A DNA stretch of 64,000 nt from Protula sp. h YS-2021 (Eukaryota; Annelida; Polychaeta; Sabellida; Serpulidae): assembly GCA_949752745.1 (NCBI GenBank), contig OX457026.1, positions 49,445,673 to 49,509,672 of the forward strand, given 5' to 3'. Each line of letters opens with the position of its first letter. Within the stretch, counting starts at the first letter, position 1. Position numbers and translations under genes: made by a program. The notes under the pieces were generated by a model. That model was not told the DNA's origin, did no database searches, and was given only the letters and a program-made list of their open reading frames with translations. This document shows, one piece after another, positions 1-11,901 of this stretch.

Positions 1-849
1 GCCAAAAATACATTTTCAACAGAAATGAATAAAAACTTCGCAGTAAACATTTACACGTTTTGTGAGTTCTTCCTGCCAAGTTTCAACCTAATCCAACAAA
101 CTGTTTCGGAGATATCGCAACAATATGACCCAAAAAGTTAAAATTCAAAAATTAAAAAAAATCGCCAAAAATACATTTTCAACGGAAATGAAAAGAAACT
201 TCGCAGTGAACATTTGCACTATATGTGGGTTATTCTTGCCACGTTTCAGCCTAATCCAACAAACTGTTTCGGAGATATTGCAACAATATGATAAAAAAAG
301 TTAAAAATCAAAAATTGAAAAATTCGCCAAAAATACATTTTCAAAGGAAATGAAAAGAAACTTCGCAGGAAACATTTACACGTTTTATGAGTTCTTCTTG
401 CCAAGTTTCAGCCTAATCCAACAAACCGTTTCGGAGATATCGCAACAATATGGCCAAAAAAAGTTCAAAATCAAAAATTTAAAAATTCGCCAAAAATACA
501 TTTTCAGCGGAAATGAAGTAAAACTTCACAGTAAACATTTGCACTATATGTGTGTTGTTCTTGCCACGTTTCAGCGTAATCCAACAAACCGTTTTGGAGA
601 TATAGCCTGCCAAAGTGAAAAAAAATGCACGAAAACCCCCCTATGTTCAAAAATTTGCCAAAAATAGAATTTTTGAGGAAACGAAAAAAAAATACCACGG
701 GCATCATCTAGACATGTACCCCAATATGTATGTATGTTTTGAGAAAAATCGACTCATTAATTTCATAAGAACTCACAGCGGACAGACGGACCGACGAACG
801 GACGGACACACCAAATGCTATATATGTCTCCCTTAGGGGGAGACATATA
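1..849 (+). mobile_element. Family A tandem-array element, 5'-truncated by the window edge
   Basis: Units of about 163 bp begin near 1, 164, 326 and 489, each opening with GCCAAAAATACATTTTCA, followed by a degenerate unit. A GACGGAC-rich run (about 780-808) precedes a terminal palindrome at 821-849 whose arms are TATATGTCTCCC and GGGAGACATATA. The same family is complete at 56274-57373, with the same end. No coding potential is apparent; frames of about 100 codons arise because the unit lacks stops in one frame. Seen directly: period, run and hairpin. Inferred: non-autonomous rolling-circle (Helentron-type) element. Confidence 0.8.
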
Positions 850-2943
850 AAAATCATTTTGGAAATTAGCAACCAAAAAATTATAAATGCCCCCATCCAT
901 TTAGCCAATTTTTGACGGATCGCCAAAAAGAGTAATTTTTCAAGACATGCCTACCTAGAGAACAATTGAAGAAAATTAGAAAGGAATCCGTTCAAAATTG
1001 TGGGAGAAGCATTTTGAAAATTAGACACTTGAAAATTGAAGCCATTTGGCCAATTTTTGGCGGATCGCCATAAAAAGTGTACTTTCAGGGATGGACTATT
1101 AAGAACATTCGTACAAAAGAAAATCTGATCAATTGTGGGAGCATTTTGAAAATTGGCCACAAAAAATAAAAATGCTCCCCATTTGGCCAATTTTTGGCGA
1201 ATCACAAAAAAAAAAAAAAAAAAAAAAGAAGTAATTTTTCAAGAGAGGCCCAAATGTTCAAAATTGGAAAGGAATCCGATCAAAACTGTGGGAAACGAAG
1301 CACTTTGAAAATGTGACACCAAAAAGTTTAAAAATACCCCCATTTGGCCAATTTTTGGCGGATCGCCAAAACAAGTAAATTTTCAAGGCAGGACACCATA
1401 AAATTAAAAATGCCTCACCCCATTTAGCCAATTTTACGCGGTTCGCCAAAATGTGTAAATTTTCAAGGGATCTAAACCTAGAGAACAACTGTGCAAAATT
1501 GGAAAGGAATCCGATCAAAAGTGTGGGAGAAGAAGCATTTGGAAAATTAGACACCGGATCGCCATAAAAAAGTAATACTGTGGCAGAGGCCTACCTAAAG
1601 AACATTCGTACAAAATTTAAAGAAAATCTTATCAAAATTTTGTAAAAAGAAGCATTTTGAAAATTGGCAACCATAAAATTATAAATGTCCCCCATTTAGT
1701 CAATTTTTGGCGGATCGTCACAGAGAAGTATATTTTCAAGGAAGGACTATGTTAGGAACATTCGTACAAAATCTGAAGAAAATGTAATCACAATTGTGGG
1801 AGAAGAGCATTTTGAAAACTGGCAAAAAAAAAATAAATAAAAATACAAAATGCACCCCATTTGGCCAATTTTTGACGGATCGCTAAAATAAGTAATTTTT
1901 CAAGAGAGGTCTATCTAGAGAGCAATTGTGCAAAATTGGAAAGGTATTCGATCAAAAGTGTGGAAGAAGAAGCATTTTGAAAATAAGACACCTAAAAATT
2001 AAAAAATGTCCCCCATTTGGCCAATTTTTGGCGGATCGCCACAAAAAGTATATTTTCAAGGAAGGACTATGTTAGGAACATTCTTACAAAATTTGAAGAA
2101 AATCTAATCCCAATTGTGGGAGAAGAAGCATTTTGAAAATTGGCAACAAATTAAATAAAATTAAATAAAAAATGCCCCCCCCCCCCATTTGGCCAATTTT
2201 GGGCGGATCACCAGAAAGAGTAACTTTTGGAGAGAACAAGAGAACAGCTGTACAAAACTGGAAAGGAATCCGATCAAAATTGTGGGAGAAAAAGCATTTT
2301 GAAAACTGGACAGCGAACAATTAAAAATGCCCACATTTGGCCAATTTTTGGCGGATCGCCAAAAAAACAGGAAATTTTCTAGGGGGGACTATGTTAAGAA
2401 CATTCATACAAAATCTGAAGAAAATCTGATCAAAATTATTTTAGACGAAGCATTTGAAAATTGGTAACAAAAATTTTTAAATGCCCCCATTAAGCCAATT
2501 TTTGGCGAATCACCAAAAAAAGTAATTTTGCAAGACATGCCTACCTGGAGAAGAAATGTTCCAAATTGGAAAGGAACCCTATCAAAATTGTGGGAGAAGA
2601 AGCATTTTGAAAACTGGACAGCGAAAAATTAAAAATGCCCACATTTGGCCAATTTTTGGCGGATCGCCAAAAAAACAGGAAATTTTCTAGGGGGGACTAT
2701 GTTAAGAACATTCATACAAAATCTGAAGAAAATCTGATCAAAATTATTTTAGACGAAGCATTTGAAAATTGGTAACAAAAATTTTTAAATGCCCCCATTA
2801 AGCCAATTTTTGGCGAATCACCAAAAAAAGTAATTTTGCAAGACATGCCTACCTGGAGAAGAAATGTTCCAAATTGGAAAGGAAAGGAACCCTATCAAAA
2901 TTGTGGGAGAAGAAGCATTTTGAAAATTAGACACCAAAACATA
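850..2943. repeat. Family B tandem array, first block
   Basis: About 13 imperfect units of 145-170 bp. Each holds the core TTGGCCAATTTTTGGCGGAT near 902, 1045, 1183, 1344, 1425, 1690, 1860, 2019, 2188, 2337, 2489, 2646 and 2799, followed by a CAAGAGAGGCCTACCTAGAG-like stretch. Two consecutive units (about 2330-2520 and 2640-2830) are almost identical, which indicates a recent duplication. No 3' end is visible in this block because a C-family element follows. No gene is seen. Confidence 0.75.
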
Positions 2944-3425
2944 GGCATCGGAGATGCAGAGCCCTCAGCCAATAGAGTTTACATCACTGTGGTCCAGTTA
3001 CTCTTTTGAAATACCGCCCGGACAAACACAATATACAAGGTGCATCGGATGGAGCGACGGACGAGTCCTTGCGCATCTACACTATATGTACTTTCTTCCT
3101 GTAAGGTTTGGTTAAGATCCGATTAATAGTTTTTGAGATATCGCCCGGACAAGAAAAAAATTTGAAGTGCGACGGACGGACAGACGGACGGACAAGAGAC
3201 AAATTGAATCCCTCGTTGCACATCTGCACTATATATAATTCTTTCCTATGAGGTTTGGCGAAGATCCGATGAATACTTTTTGAGATATCGCCCGGACAAG
3301 AAAAAGGTTTTGTGAAGCTCCGATAAATAGTTTTTGAGATATCGCCCATACAAAAAAAAGTTTGCGGACAGACGGACTGACAGACCGATAGCAATAGCCT
3401 TCAGCCAATATTGGCTGAGGACTAA
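2944..3425 (+). mobile_element. Family C element with left subterminal repeat and 3' palindrome
   Basis: The left end carries AGCCCTCAGCCAAT (2960-2973). Two to three units follow, each with a GACGGACGGACAGAC-type run and a segment reading GAGATATCGCCCGGACAAG. The right end is a perfect 18-base palindrome, TCAGCCAATATTGGCTGA, at 3401-3418, followed by GGACTAAAA. The left segment is the reverse complement of the palindrome's right arm plus flank, so the element has subterminal inverted repeats as well as a hairpin. A second C array lies at 33411-34503. Non-coding. Confidence 0.75.
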
Positions 3426-3428
3426 AAA

Positions 3429-3795
3429 TAAGAAAATTCCCCCATTTGGCCAATTTTTGGGGATCGCCAAAATGATTTTAAAAGAGGCCTCCCTAGAGAA
3501 TATTCGTGCAAAATTTGAAGAAAATCTGATCAAAATTGTGGCAGAAGAAGCATTTTAAAAATTGGCAACCGAAAAATTTTAAATGCTCCCCCCCCCATTC
3601 AGCCAATTTTTGGCGGATGGCCAAAAAAAAATTAAAGAGAGGCCTAACTAGGGAACATTCGTATAAAATTGGAAAGGAATCCGATCAAAACTGAACAAGC
3701 ATTTTACGTAAAAGTTTACACACGTACATACAGACGACGGATACCCTTCTATTGATGTGATAAGACCAGCCCGAAATAGTTGGCTGGTCTAAAAA
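3429..3795 (+). mobile_element. Family B element end with 3' hairpin
   Basis: B-family units resume after the C element. They end in a CAGACGACGGATACCC segment and a hairpin at 3764-3789 with arms GACCAGCC and GGCTGGTC, followed directly by TAAAA. This is one of two B ends in tandem; the other is at 4685-4710. Non-coding. Confidence 0.7.
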
Positions 3796-4714
3796 GTAAA
3801 TTTACAAGAGAAAACCGTCTTGGGAACAATCGTACAAAATGGGAAGGAAATCAGACTTGTGGAAAAAGCATTTTGAAAATTGGCTACTAAATTTTTCGTC
3901 AAAAAAGTAATTTTTAAAAATAAGACAGCCTGGTGAACATTTATGGAAAATTTGAAGACAATCCGATCTAAATTCTGGGGAAAATACTTCTGGAAACTTA
4001 GCTCCCAAAATATTTAAAATGCCCCGTATTTGGCCTATTTTTGGTTGATCGCGAAAAAAAATCAAGAGAGGCCTACCCAAATATACATTCGTACAAAAAT
4101 TTGAAAGAAATGCGATCCAAATTGTGGGAGTAGACACATTTTGAAAATTGGCTCTCAAAAATTTTTAAAATGCCCTCATTTAGCCAATTTTCTTTCGGAT
4201 TGCCAAAAAAAGGAACTTTTCAAGAGAAGAAAGCTTGGTGAAACTTATTTAAAATTGAAAGGTAATCCGATCAAAATTGTGGAACAAGAAGCGTTTTTAA
4301 AATTGACTACCACTAAATTAAAAAAAAATGCCTCCCTCCCCCATTTGTTCAATTTTTGGTGAATCTCCCCAGAAAGTTATTTTTCAAGAGCGGCCTTCCT
4401 AGTAAACATTTGTGCAAAATTTGAAGGCAATCCGATCAAAATTGTGGAGAAAAAGCACTGAAAGTTGGCAACCAAAAAATTTTTAAATGCTCCCCATTTC
4501 GCCAACTTTTGGCGGATTGCCAAAAAAAGTAATTTTTCAAGAGAGACCAGCCTATAAAAGATTTAAAATTTGAAAGGAAGCCGATCAACAGAGGGAAATG
4601 AAGCACTTTAAATAAATTTTACACAGGTAGATATGTACATATGTACATGTAGACGACGGATGGGCCCCTCTACTGAGGTGATACGACCAGCCTGACGAAG
4701 TCGGCTGGTTCAAA
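3796..4714 (+). mobile_element. Second family B array with its own 3' hairpin
   Basis: About five further B units continue with no recognisable left end and finish in AGACGACGGATGGGCCCC and a hairpin at 4685-4710 (GACCAGCC / GGCTGGTT, one mismatch). Having a second 3' end directly downstream of the first suggests either tandem insertion or read-through of the first end during transposition. Non-coding. Confidence 0.65.
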
Positions 4715-5148
4715 AATAACACAGAAGGGGTGCGGAGGGCTTTTTATCGGGTGTGCAAAATTGGGGCGGTTGGGTATCAAGTGTGCGAAAATTTTGAAGG
4801 ACATAACACCCCGGCCGCAAGTAGCGTAATTTTTTGCATGGTGGGGCAACACGCCTCGCGTCGATTGGCCTATTTTTTTTTTTAAACTTTGAATTTCGAC
4901 TATTTTTAAATGCTTATGTTTTTACTCTTTTAAGAGAAAACTCACTGGGGTCTGGTGATTTTAAATCAGTGCAAGCTTGCACAAAAGTAGAACCACTTCG
5001 GAGTCCTGTCATTTCAAATTAATGCAATATAACAAAAGAAATATTCCGACGCTGTCATTTGCTGCCAAATTGCCTTTCTGCAACGGCCGACAATGGCTTT
5101 CGAAAACAATGGAAAAAAGCTCTCAATCCGAGGATGGTCCTATGCCAC
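4715..5148. other. Unassigned single-copy stretch
   Basis: No motif, splice pair or repeat unit was recognised. Short open frames at 4977-5247 overlap in different registers and resemble nothing I know. The stretch sits between the B and D elements. Confidence 0.4.
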
Positions 5149-6085
5149 CAGATGTGTATAAACATCAGAGATGCAAAGCCCTCAGCCATGGGGAACATAC
5201 TCGAAAAAGGAAACAGTAAAACTGGAGGGGACCAATCAGTGCAATGAAACCTATGATAAAATGCATCGAGTACTTAGAGCCCCTGAAATAGGATGACAGC
5301 GCTTTAAGATGAAAAAAACAAAAACAAAAAAAACAAACAAACAAAAACATATACCATGAGACACTGTCCTTTTCGAGGTCAAACTGAGCCACTGCCCATG
5401 TGCGGATATGGCTAATGCACTGTTTGTGCTATTAACCAAAGTAGGTATTCGGAGATTAACGAGTTGATAGTTGTCTTTAGAAAGCACTACTCACACCTGA
5501 GCAGAAATATAGTTAATAACTGCGGCTTTGAACGAAGAATACAGAAGTTTTCATTCAGTTATTTCATAAGCATCAAGGAGTGTTCATAACGGCCTTTCTT
5601 GAGTATACAGGAATGTTCACAAAGGCCTTTCTGAGTAGCAAGGAGTGGTAATGAAGGCCTTTCCAGAGTATCAAGGTGTGTTAACGACACTTGATAATTT
5701 TAGAAATAAACAAATTTCAGCTGAGCGACTGTCCTTGGGCGAATATGGCTCATATACAATACTGATCTTTACTAGTCCGATATAGCTATATCTCAAATAT
5801 CTTAGCAATTGCAAAAGAACTGTAGGCTAGAGAGTGTTCACAAGCCAAATGTTAACCACACTTGATACTGGTAGAAATAAAAAAATTCAAAGTCCAGCTG
5901 AGTCACTGTCCTTGGGCGAATATGGCTCATATACAATAGTCCATATAGCTACATCTCAAATATCTTAGCAATTGCCAAAGAACTGTAGGCTAGAGAGTGT
6001 TCACAAACCAAATGTTCACGGACGGAGTGACAGACGGAAACGGCCATACTAATAGCCTTTTGCTATCTTAGGGCTAATGGCTAAA
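5149..6085 (+). mobile_element. Family D element
   Basis: The left end, ATCAGAGATGCAAAGCCCTC near 5164-5183, resembles the C-family left end near 2947. Inside are about four short units of some 50 bp (5570-5690) built on AAGGAGTGTTCA...GGCCTTTC. Two longer units of roughly 160-170 bp follow (about 5690-6015), each with GTCCTTGGGCGAATATGGCT. The right end has a short GACGGAGTGACAGACGG run and an imperfect hairpin around 6050-6083 (TAGCC...GGCTA). Non-coding; boundaries are approximate. Confidence 0.6.
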
Positions 6086-6324
6086 TCAGAATGTATGGTT
6101 CTTATGCGATTCTGATATTCACGCTAATTGCCGCACTTCTCACTAGGTGTACTGTCACCAGGCGAATAGTCGCGGATTCTAATATCTCAGATATAAATAT
6201 ATATGCTAGGTGGCAAACTGGCTGTAAGTATACATTGTAAGCAGTATAAAGAAGCTAGCTTCATTATGCATAATGTGTTGTACTCCCTCAAACTTGCATA
6301 ACACTATAGCAATCCCAGCAGCCC
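6086..6324. other. Unassigned stretch between D and E elements
   Basis: AT-rich sequence with no convincing open frame, splice pair or repeat unit. Confidence 0.4.
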
Positions 6325-7276
6325 AACTAGGGCGGCCAGTCCACACAAAACATAAGAGTACAGGCTTATATTACACACTTTCAATCGATACCTATTTAGT
6401 TTCTTGTTTTTGTAAACAAAAACAAATGTCTCCCATAATTCCATAATAAACCCATAATTCCAGCCCCCCCCCCCCCAAAAAAAAAAAAAATTTTTTTTTT
6501 AATTACTGAAATAAAATATTCATTTCTGCAAACATAATCCTAATTCATTGTAAAAAATTCAAAATAAACAAAACAGACGGTGGTCACTAAAATAGATATT
6601 ACTGCACGTCTTTTCTGTCCGAATCTGGAAGGTGGTCGCTAAAACGGTTTTTATGTAGGCCTTTCTTATCCAGGTCTGAAGTTGGTCACTACAGTAATTT
6701 TACTTACGTTACATTTTTATCCGGGTGTGGAAGTTCGTCAAGACAGACAGGTTTTACCATACGTCTTTTTACCCGAATCTGGAAGTGACGTCATACACAT
6801 GCCCTAACAAAGTGACATGCGTGAAAAGCTGAGAGAACAGTCCGACTGACCCAAGGAATATCCATATGAAATTTGAAGCCGATAGGACTTATTGAGATAT
6901 TTTGCACACAAAATCTTGTTCAAAATATATTCATATTTTACGTGATGACGTCATACGCCGCATTCGTTCGTTCTAATGGCGAAAAAGCTTTATAGACTCT
7001 TTCGAACCTACCAAGCAACAATCCCATCAAATTTAAATTTTCTCCGATGTTCAGCGGCTGAGAAATTTCGCAAACAAAATTTTTACGTAATGACGTCATA
7101 CACCTACCCTAATCAAATGACATGGGTGAAAAAGTTGACAGAACCGTCCGACTGACCCAAGGAATAAATCTCGAGATGTTTAGCACACAACATTTTGTTC
7201 ACAATAGACTGACACACACACATACACACAGACAGAACGTACAAACACTATGTCTCCCCTAGGTCGGGGAGACATA
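6325..7276 (+). mobile_element. Family E element, copy 1
   Basis: The left end CTAGGGCGGCCAGTCCACAC corresponds to the ends near 8353, 10584 and 58120. About 100 bp in lies ATGTCTCCC. The right end is a palindrome at 7249-7276 with arms TATGTCTCCCC and GGGGAGACATA, so the left segment is complementary to the right arm. The interior has repeated segments with ATGACGTCATAC, GTTGACAGAACCGTCCGACT and GATATTTTGCACACAA. A poly-C/poly-A/poly-T stretch lies at about 6464-6500. Three perfect TGACGTCA palindromes occur at 6786, 6946 and 7091. Non-coding. Confidence 0.75.
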
Positions 7277-7608
7277 ACGATTAAATGTTATAGAACAATT
7301 TGTGCAATAAATTTATGCATACACTATTTCATTTCCAAACACACACAGCAGTGTATTATTTGGGAGAAAACGAGATTCTTTTTTAAACAGACACCGCACA
7401 ACATCTGTCATCGACTTGCTCTAAACAAATAATGAAGCACAATTTTGCAAAAATGGTCCCGACACCACAGAAATTCTGATAAAATAAATTCCCCGTACGT
7501 TTGTCGCACTGGCAAATCCCGAACCACATATTGAAATGGACAGCAATTAACGAACCCAAATACTGTCATATAAACTAAAAAGAACACTTTCCCACAACGG
7601 TTAACATC
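7277..7608 (-). other. Probable 3' UTR and flank of the SLC35B3-like exon
   Basis: This lies immediately 3' (minus strand) of the stop codon at 7609-7611. No open frame or clear AATAAA was found on the minus strand; the family E insertion to the left may have displaced or separated the polyadenylation site. The UTR assignment is by position only. Confidence 0.4.
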
Positions 7609-7768
7609 CTACACGATTCGTTCTAGTTCGTCCACGACCGCCACTTTCTTACGCCCAAGAATGTGTTTGTAGTAAAAGTTTTTTACTCTGTCGTCGATCT
7701 GCGCTTTGTTTTTGCTGTAGACGTTCAGGTATATGCCAAAAACGACGATCATGCCTGACCACACATAT
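7609..7768 (-). CDS. SLC35B3: Terminal coding exon of SLC35B3-like PAPS transporter
   Basis: On the minus strand a pyrimidine-rich acceptor ending ATTGCAG (AG at 7769-7770) precedes a 52-codon open frame that ends in TAG at 7609-7611. The peptide begins YVWSGMIVVFGIYLNVYSKN and ends DELERIV, so it holds the end of the last membrane helix and a charged cytosolic tail. In SLC35B3 (adenosine 3'-phospho-5'-phosphosulfate transporter 2) the last helix has the closely similar YVWSG...FLNVYSKN sequence, as I recall it. SLC35B2 ends differently. The family carries PAPS into the Golgi for sulfation. The exon begins with one base completing a split codon (phase 1). It is noticeably more GC-rich than its surroundings. 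The preceding exon, expected to the right, was not found in the window; the intron may be long or the exon may be a stranded remnant. Too short for simple ORF finding; recognised by motif and splice signal. Confidence 0.8.
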
Positions 7769-8352
7769 CTGCAATTAGAGAATGAATGTGTGACATATAT
7801 TCCGACATATATTCTGACGAGTCTAGGTGATTACCCCCGCCCCCGTCTTTACCCCGCCCTCGGTGATTATCCCCCGGTCTCGACACCTTCCCCTCGGTCC
7901 ACACCCTTGTCCCCGGTCCAATATTTTGTTTTCAGTTCTATTTTCATTTTTTTATTTTGAATTTATTTTGTCTTGACCTCATTTAGGCTAGTAGTAATGG
8001 ATTTACCAGTTCAATTGCATGTTCATACGGAAGCACATGTGTGATTCTTGATTATAGATTATCAGATCAACTGAATAAAGAAGAGAAACATTATAAATGG
8101 AACGACAATGTTGATTGCAATTGGATTTTTAACCTCAATCATTATATGGTTTTAGATAAAAGTAACTTTCACGATTTATTAACTCGTAACGCATACGTAA
8201 ATCATATAATCAACATATTCTATTTCTATTCGGAAATATTCTAGAGCTAAAATTAAACACATCGGAAAAATCTTGATGAAAATTATAACTCAAAAACAGC
8301 TAAAAATTGAATGCTTTACACAATACTAAGTTCCTCAAAATAAATTCAAATT
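7769..8352. other. Presumed intron with C-rich low-complexity tract
   Basis: The minus-strand acceptor tract lies at 7770-7785. A C-rich stretch at about 7828-7925 (CCCCGCCC, CCCCCGGTCTC) loosely resembles, on the other strand, the G-rich stretch at 63470-63545. The AT-rich remainder has no recognised feature. Confidence 0.45.
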
Positions 8353-9725
8353 GCAAGCTAGAGCGGCAAAACATAAGTGTATAAGCTTATATCACAAACT
8401 TTCAATCGATAGCTATTAATTTTTTGTAAACAAAAATAAATGTCTTCCCGAATAAACCCATAATTCACCAGTAACGTTTTCCATTTTCCCCCGACAGCCC
8501 TTTCACAAAGTTTTATTTGAACAGGTCTGTACTATTTTTAGAACATCTTATATAAATGCATCCCATGTGCCCAGTAGTTGGGTTGTGTGTCACCTTTGTC
8601 CAACTTTTGAAGCGGGAAGATGGGGTTGGGGGTTATACAAGTTTAGGCTGAGGTGTTTTATCTGGGTCTAGAAGGTGGTCACTAAAGAGGTTTTACTGTA
8701 CATCTTTTTTTTGTCCGGTTATAGATCGTGGTCGCTAAAACTGATTTTATTCCGGTTTTGAAGTCGGTCATTACAGCAGTTTTATCCGTTTATCCGGGTC
8801 TGGAGGGTTGTCAAAACGGGCAGGTTTTAACGTACGTCCCGTTTTTCCGAAACTGGAATTTGGTTACTACAAACACGTTTTACTTTACGTCTTTTTATCT
8901 GGATCTTGAAGGTGGCAGTTACAAATAGGTTTGCCGAAATAGTTTTTTTCTTTTGCTAAGCTTAACCCCCTTCCCCCATCCCAGCTACCGAATGTAGGTA
9001 CGACTCTAAAGGCAACCCTAACCATTTCAGCCAACGTTACGGTAAGGGTTTGTACACCAAGTATAGCTATAGCCATGATGTATACCTTGTCTTCGTATAT
9101 AGCTAAGGGCTAAAAACGACAGAAAGACAGTCTTCATAACTGTGCAACACATGACATGACATTTTAGCAAACGTTACACTAAGTTTATATAGCCATCATG
9201 TATACCTTGTCGTCGTAATTTCCATCGGCCAAAAACCACTAGAAAGGCATTGTTCAAAAGTGTGCCACACATCACCCACCTCAGTTTAGAGTGAGGGAAG
9301 GCACTTTGGTGTCAAAATAGTGCGCTGCTTGTCATAACACAAGATATTAGATGACCTGCTTTAAAAGTGAAAGCTGCTCCCAAGTACTGCACAAACATTG
9401 CGAGCCGTTACGTAATTACTCCCACATATGGAACAGCTTGGCAGCCAAATGAAAATAGCTGTAGGTGAGCTACGCGAAAAAGCTCAATTACACGAAATGC
9501 AAAAAAATGATCGATAAATGTTCGGCTAATATTTTCAAGTATGTCTAAAGAATGTAGGAACATTTGGGAATCTTCTGCAAAACAGTGAAGTCCCAACTAT
9601 CCTTAGTTAACAAAAGAGCCAACAAAACGGGGCAGGCGGGGTTGGGGAAGAGGGGTAGAGGGGGAGTATTAGATTCAGCGACTGCAAAATTATATCGCAC
9701 AATACTTTTCACGCGATTGGAGCCT
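8353..9725 (+). mobile_element. Family E element, copy 2 (partial)
   Basis: The left end is CTAGAGCGGCAAAACATAAG. Four to five short degenerate segments of the form CGGGTCTGGAAGGTGGTC...TTTTACTGTACGTC lie at 8640-8930. An interior segment (TTGTCATAACACAAGATATTAGATGA) matches E copies 3 and 5. A GTATACCTTGTCTTCGTA segment recurs near 9080 and 9205. The copy stops where family F begins at about 9730. Non-coding. Confidence 0.65.
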
Positions 9726-9727
9726 TT

Positions 9728-10574
9728 CTAGCCCAGCTTACGTTACATGTAAGCTGGGGTATTCCTATCGGTTTGCGGATGGCGTCCGTTAGTTAGTTAG
9801 TTGTTTATTTAGTAAACTTTGTTTCAAAATGCATCTCCTCCTACAATTTTGATCCGATGTCATTTATTTTTGGTGTGAGGCATCCCTAAGGGGTCGTGCA
9901 TACGGCTTATCTAGTTGATCGGGTGATTTTTGAATTTTTGAAGAAAATTTTTTAAAATGTATCTCCTACATTTTTGACCCGATGTCATTTATTTTTGGTA
10001 TGAGGCACCCCTAAAAGGTCGTGCATACGGCTTGTGCTTTTTTAGTAGACGGGACAATTTTTGTATTTTGGAGAAATTTTTGAAGCAAAAAACTCGAAAA
10101 TAATTCAAAATGCATCTACATACGAAATCGGCTTTTTGCATAGTCAATTTGCCAAGCCCTCTTATGCGTTTATCCGATATATGGGTCCTACAATTTTGAG
10201 TCGATGTCATTTATTTTTGGTGTGAGGCATCCCTAAGCGGCCATGCATACAGCTTGTGCTCTTTTACTCGATCGGGTGTTTTTTTTTAAATTTTTTGAGA
10301 ATTTTTGAAGAAATTTTTTTTAAATGTATCTCCTACATTTTTGATCCGATGTCATGTATTTTTGGTGTGAGGCATCGATAAGGGGTTTATCATACGGCTT
10401 GTGCTTTTCCAGTCGATTGGTTGATTTTTTTAATTTTTGGGGAATTTTTGAACAAAAAATTTTAAAATGTATCTCCTACATTTTTGACCCGATGTCCTTT
10501 ATTTTTGGTATGAGGCACCCCGGTCGATCTGTCATCAAGAGCTTGTTAACACGATAACTTAAAAACTGCTGCAA
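9728..10574 (-). mobile_element. Family F element, copy 1, minus orientation
   Basis: The 3' palindrome at 9732-9758 has arms CCCAGCTTAC and GTAAGCTGGG. Beside it, reading rightward, are the GGTTTGCGGATGGCGTCCG segment and a GTTAGTTAGTTAG run. About six units of 110-150 bp follow, each with GATCCGATGTCATTTATTTT and GCATACGGCTTGTGCTTTT on the plus strand. The same family is in plus orientation at 35784-37597 with identical ends. The distal (5') end is not clear. Non-coding. Confidence 0.75.
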
Positions 10575-11886
10575 GGATTTTAACTAGAGCGGCCAGTGCA
10601 CACAAAACATAAGAGTGCAGGCTTATATTACACGCTTTCAATCGATACCTACTTAGTTTCTTGTTTTTGTGAACAAAAACAAATGTCTCCCCGACTAAAC
10701 CCATGATCCCTCACCCCCAAACTGAAATAAAATATTCATTTCTGCAAACATAACCTTCATTCATCGTAAAAAACTCAAAATAAACCAAACAGATGGTGGT
10801 CACTAAAACAGATATAAATGAGCATCTTTTTTCATCGGTGTCTGGAAGGTGGTCGCTAAAACGGGTTCTACTGTAGGCCCCTCTTATCCAGATCTGAAGT
10901 TGCTCACTATAGCAGTTTTACTGTACGTTACATTTTTATCCGGGTCTGGAAGGTGGTCAAGAAAGGCAGGTTTTACCGTACGTCTTTTTACCTGAATGTG
11001 GAAGGGGTCACGACAAACGGTTCTTACTTTTCATCTTTTTATCCAGGTCTTGGAGGTGGTCGGGATTTTTTTTTTTTTGCTAACCATCATCCTCCATACG
11101 CCCCCCCTCCCCCAGCTATTTACTGTAGGTCCGACTATAAACACAACTCTTAACCCTTTACCCAAGGCAACGGTAACGGTCTGTACCCTAAGTGTAGTTA
11201 TAGCCATGATAGACTACCTTGTCTTCGCACATTCCCATCGACCAAATAGCACTAGGAAAGCATTCTTCATAACTGCGCATCAGATGACGCACCTCGGTGG
11301 GAGAAGGCGGAGGCATTTCGTTGGCAAAATGGTGAGCTGCTCCTCATAACACAAGATATCAGACGACCCAATTTAATAGCGAAAAATGCTTCAGCAAACA
11401 ATGCTAATCGATACAACATGGCTCCTGTATACAGCACATCTTGGCAACCTAATCAAGTATATGGCGAAAAAAAATCAATAGCTAGAGCTGCTTACAGCTA
11501 TAATACAATAGCATTCCATGACCTCGTAGATAACGACTCCATCATGCACCGCAGCTGACACTGACCCCTGACTGAGTGGCATGTTACGTAACAGCCATAG
11601 ATGAGAAATGCACAAAAAGCTCAATTTCAGACAATAATAAATGACAATGGACCGACAATAATGCTGTTACTGTTTTGAAGCTTTCTAAAGAATGCAGGAA
11701 CACTAGAGAATCTTCCGGAAAATCTTCCGAAATCCCCAGCGCAGTTAACACCCATGCTTAGATAACAAAGCAGCCAAAAATGGGGAGGCTGCGGTGGGAG
11801 GGGTGTTGACGTTATGCACTTTTCTTGATTTTCTATACGAGTCTAATAATATTTAACAAAACCGAGCGACTTATCCGAGGAATATA
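10575..11886 (+). mobile_element. Family E element, copy 3, interrupted by the Helentron
   Basis: It begins with CTAGAGCGGCCAGTGCACAC (from about 10584) and follows the same order of segments as the copy at 58120-60483, down to TTTCTATACGAGT and ACTTATCCGAGGAATA. After AGGAATA (ending near 11886) it departs abruptly from E into a new palindrome. The other E half was not found at the far side of the Helentron. Non-coding. Confidence 0.7.
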
Positions 11887-11887
11887 G

Positions 11888-11901
11888 TCAGACGTCTGAC
11901 G
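11888..11901 (-). repeat. Palindrome at the presumed 3' end of the Helentron
   Basis: GTCAGACGTCTGAC is a perfect 14-base palindrome beginning within two bases of where family E homology ends. Helentrons carry a short hairpin near the 3' end, so position and form both fit. Confidence 0.6.

Noticed and set aside
5059..5247. Possible THAP-type zinc finger frame
   Set aside because: Only a vague resemblance; the Cys/His spacing required for THAP is not present and frames overlap in different registers.
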